Assembly (NCBI GenBank): GCA_002305995.1
Contig: DBRN01000010.1
Coordinates: forward strand, 1 to 15,419
DNA length: 15,419 nucleotides
DNA from: Atopobiaceae bacterium UBA1367
GTDB taxonomy: Bacteria; Actinomycetota; Coriobacteriia; Coriobacteriales; Atopobiaceae
Direction: 5' to 3'
Shown here: positions 14,906 to 15,419 of the stretch, one piece after another
How positions within the stretch are numbered: position 1 is the stretch's first letter
How the letters are laid out: every line of letters begins with the position of its first letter
Program-made: the position numbers and the translations under genes
The notes under the pieces: model-generated
Told to the model about the DNA's origin: nothing
The model's database searches: none
Seen by the model: only the letters and a program-made list of their open reading frames with translations

Positions 14906-14940
14906 ATCAGCAGAGACCGGTCTCGCCCCGAGGCGCGGTT

Positions 14941-15015
14941 CCCCCGGAGGCGGTTCCCCCGGAGGCGGTTCCCCCGGAGGCGGTTCCCCCGGAGGCGGTT
15001 CCCCCGGAGGCGGTG
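14941..15015 (-). repeat. Five tandem 15-bp repeats in the leader
   Basis: CCCCCGGAGGCGGTT on the plus strand (AACCGCCTCCGGGGG on the mRNA strand) occurs five times without gaps; the last copy differs at its final base. Each mRNA unit carries CCTCC, the anti-Shine-Dalgarno sequence. GCCTCC is complementary to the GGAGGC overlapping the downstream ribosome binding site. The 15-bp period keeps reading frame, giving PPGEP units if translated. Confidence 0.9.
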
Positions 15016-15024
15016 TCATATATT

Positions 15025-15054
15025 TGTATAAAGTTGCAGATAAACTTATCGCAA
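15025..15054 (-). promoter_or_regulatory. Predicted sigma-70-type promoter of the secreted-protein gene
   Basis: On the minus strand TTGCGA (15054-15049) is 18 bases from TATACA (15030-15025), each 4 of 6 to consensus, in an AT-rich island. The 12-bp palindrome GATAA-AC-TTATC (15039-15050) lies in the spacer and overlaps the -35 edge, a plausible repressor site. Transcription would start near 15019. Confidence 0.45.
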
Positions 15055-15130
15055 GTCAATACCACTTGGCGATTTCCATGCACTTTCTTAAACCTTCCCC
15101 TGCACGCCACACGGCATCGGCACGGCGGAG

Positions 15131-15145
15131 CGCGACAGTGTCGCG
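15131..15145. promoter_or_regulatory. Perfect palindrome, possible regulator site
   Basis: CGCGACA and TGTCGCG flank a single G, giving a 15-bp perfect palindrome about 75 bp upstream of the predicted -35 element. It could be an operator or simply a hairpin of the repeat-rich intergenic region. Confidence 0.3.
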
Positions 15146-15206
15146 ACATAACCGCAACAGGCTGCCGCACTTTTGACGGGCACAGCGGGGGGCACGGCGG
15201 CACGGC

Positions 15207-15355
15207 GGGGACGGGGTTTTTCGTGCTGGACGAAGAGCGCGTCGACACGAAACTGACCACAACTTCTTCTATTCTGGGGATCAGAAAGAAACGACCTGCC
15301 ATTTCAGCTTTATGAAGCCCCTAGACAAACGTTGTGATCAGTTTAGGCACCAGGG
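15207..15355. mobile_element. MITE-like element, copy B (left end and core)
   Basis: A REP-like variant (GGGGACGGGGTTTTTCG, 15207-15223) is followed by a spacer matching copy A (GCTGGACG, GCGCGTCG) and by the 91-nt core at 15252-15342, which differs from copy A at three positions. It has the same orientation as copy A, about 8.1 kb away. The right end differs from copy A after about 15355: no inverted REP-like copy is seen before the window ends. Confidence 0.65.
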
Positions 15356-15400
15356 CCAGCCCTTCGATGCCCGTACGGTGGGGACGGACGCAGCAGCACG

Positions 15401-15419
15401 GCGGGGACGGGGTTTTCGT
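15401..15419 (+). repeat. REP-like repeat cut by the window edge
   Basis: GGGGACGGGGTTTTCG starts at 15403 and runs to the end of the window, in direct orientation and preceded by CGGC. A shorter GGGGACGG match lies at about 15380. A further repeat cluster probably continues to the right. Confidence 0.7.

Larger units (their letters stand above)
14866..15024 (-). promoter_or_regulatory. Highly structured 5' leader of the secreted-protein gene
   Basis: The roughly 155-nt stretch between the predicted promoter and the ATG holds the five 15-bp repeats, a short CGCC/GGCG hairpin with a UCGG loop, the perfect palindrome GAGACCGGTCTC, and the ribosome-binding-site hairpin. No known riboswitch class was recognised. 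It may control translation of the secreted-protein gene and, if transcription reads through, of the RiPP-like operon as well. Confidence 0.5.

Overview
The window is high-GC DNA, most likely from a member of the Coriobacteriia (an Olsenella/Atopobiaceae-like anaerobe). This placement is an inference. It rests on the base composition, the anaerobic ribonucleotide reductase activase, the very long fused acyl-CoA dehydratase activase with its TetR partner, and a large secreted protein with InlB-type repeats. No rRNA, tRNA or CRISPR array was seen.

Layout. Positions 1-543 (+) hold the 3' part of nrdG, cut by the window edge. All other genes are on the minus strand. Positions 603-1133 encode a small membrane protein with a PH-like tail. 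Positions 1137-1325 hold what looks like the N-terminal stump of a peptidase T gene, and a strong GC hairpin lies at 1411-1447. Positions 1454-6767 are a two-gene unit: a TetR regulator followed by a 1543-residue activase with two ATPase modules, preceded by a perfect inverted-repeat operator. Positions 6928-7434 carry no gene but are packed with copies of a REP-like repeat (core GGGGACGGGGATTTTCG) and a 275-bp MITE-like element.

The most interesting part is 7466-11975 (minus): six tightly packed or overlapping genes that look like a ribosomally made, post-translationally modified peptide (RiPP) locus. In transcription order they are a 32-residue acidic precursor-like peptide, an HPr-kinase-like P-loop kinase, a PqqD-like peptide chaperone, a soluble S24/S26 signal-peptidase-like protease, an ABC exporter, and an NTP_transf_5-type nucleotidyltransferase. 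The kinase, PqqD-like protein, exporter and nucleotidyltransferase all have counterparts in paeninodin-type phosphorylated lasso peptide clusters. However, the lasso cyclase (asparagine-synthetase-like) and the transglutaminase-like leader protease are absent, and the S26-like protease is the candidate replacement. The expected flow is that PqqD binds the leader, the kinase and possibly the nucleotidyltransferase modify the peptide, the protease trims it, and the ABC protein exports it.

Upstream, 12052-14865 (minus) encodes a 937-residue secreted repeat protein with a sharp AT-rich to GC-rich switch inside the gene. Its leader contains five 15-bp repeats carrying CCTCC on the mRNA strand and a 9-bp hairpin that buries the ribosome binding site. 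The secreted-protein gene and the RiPP-like operon are flanked by two near-identical direct copies of the MITE-like element (near 7.1 kb and 15.2 kb), so the whole block could be a transferable or deletable unit.
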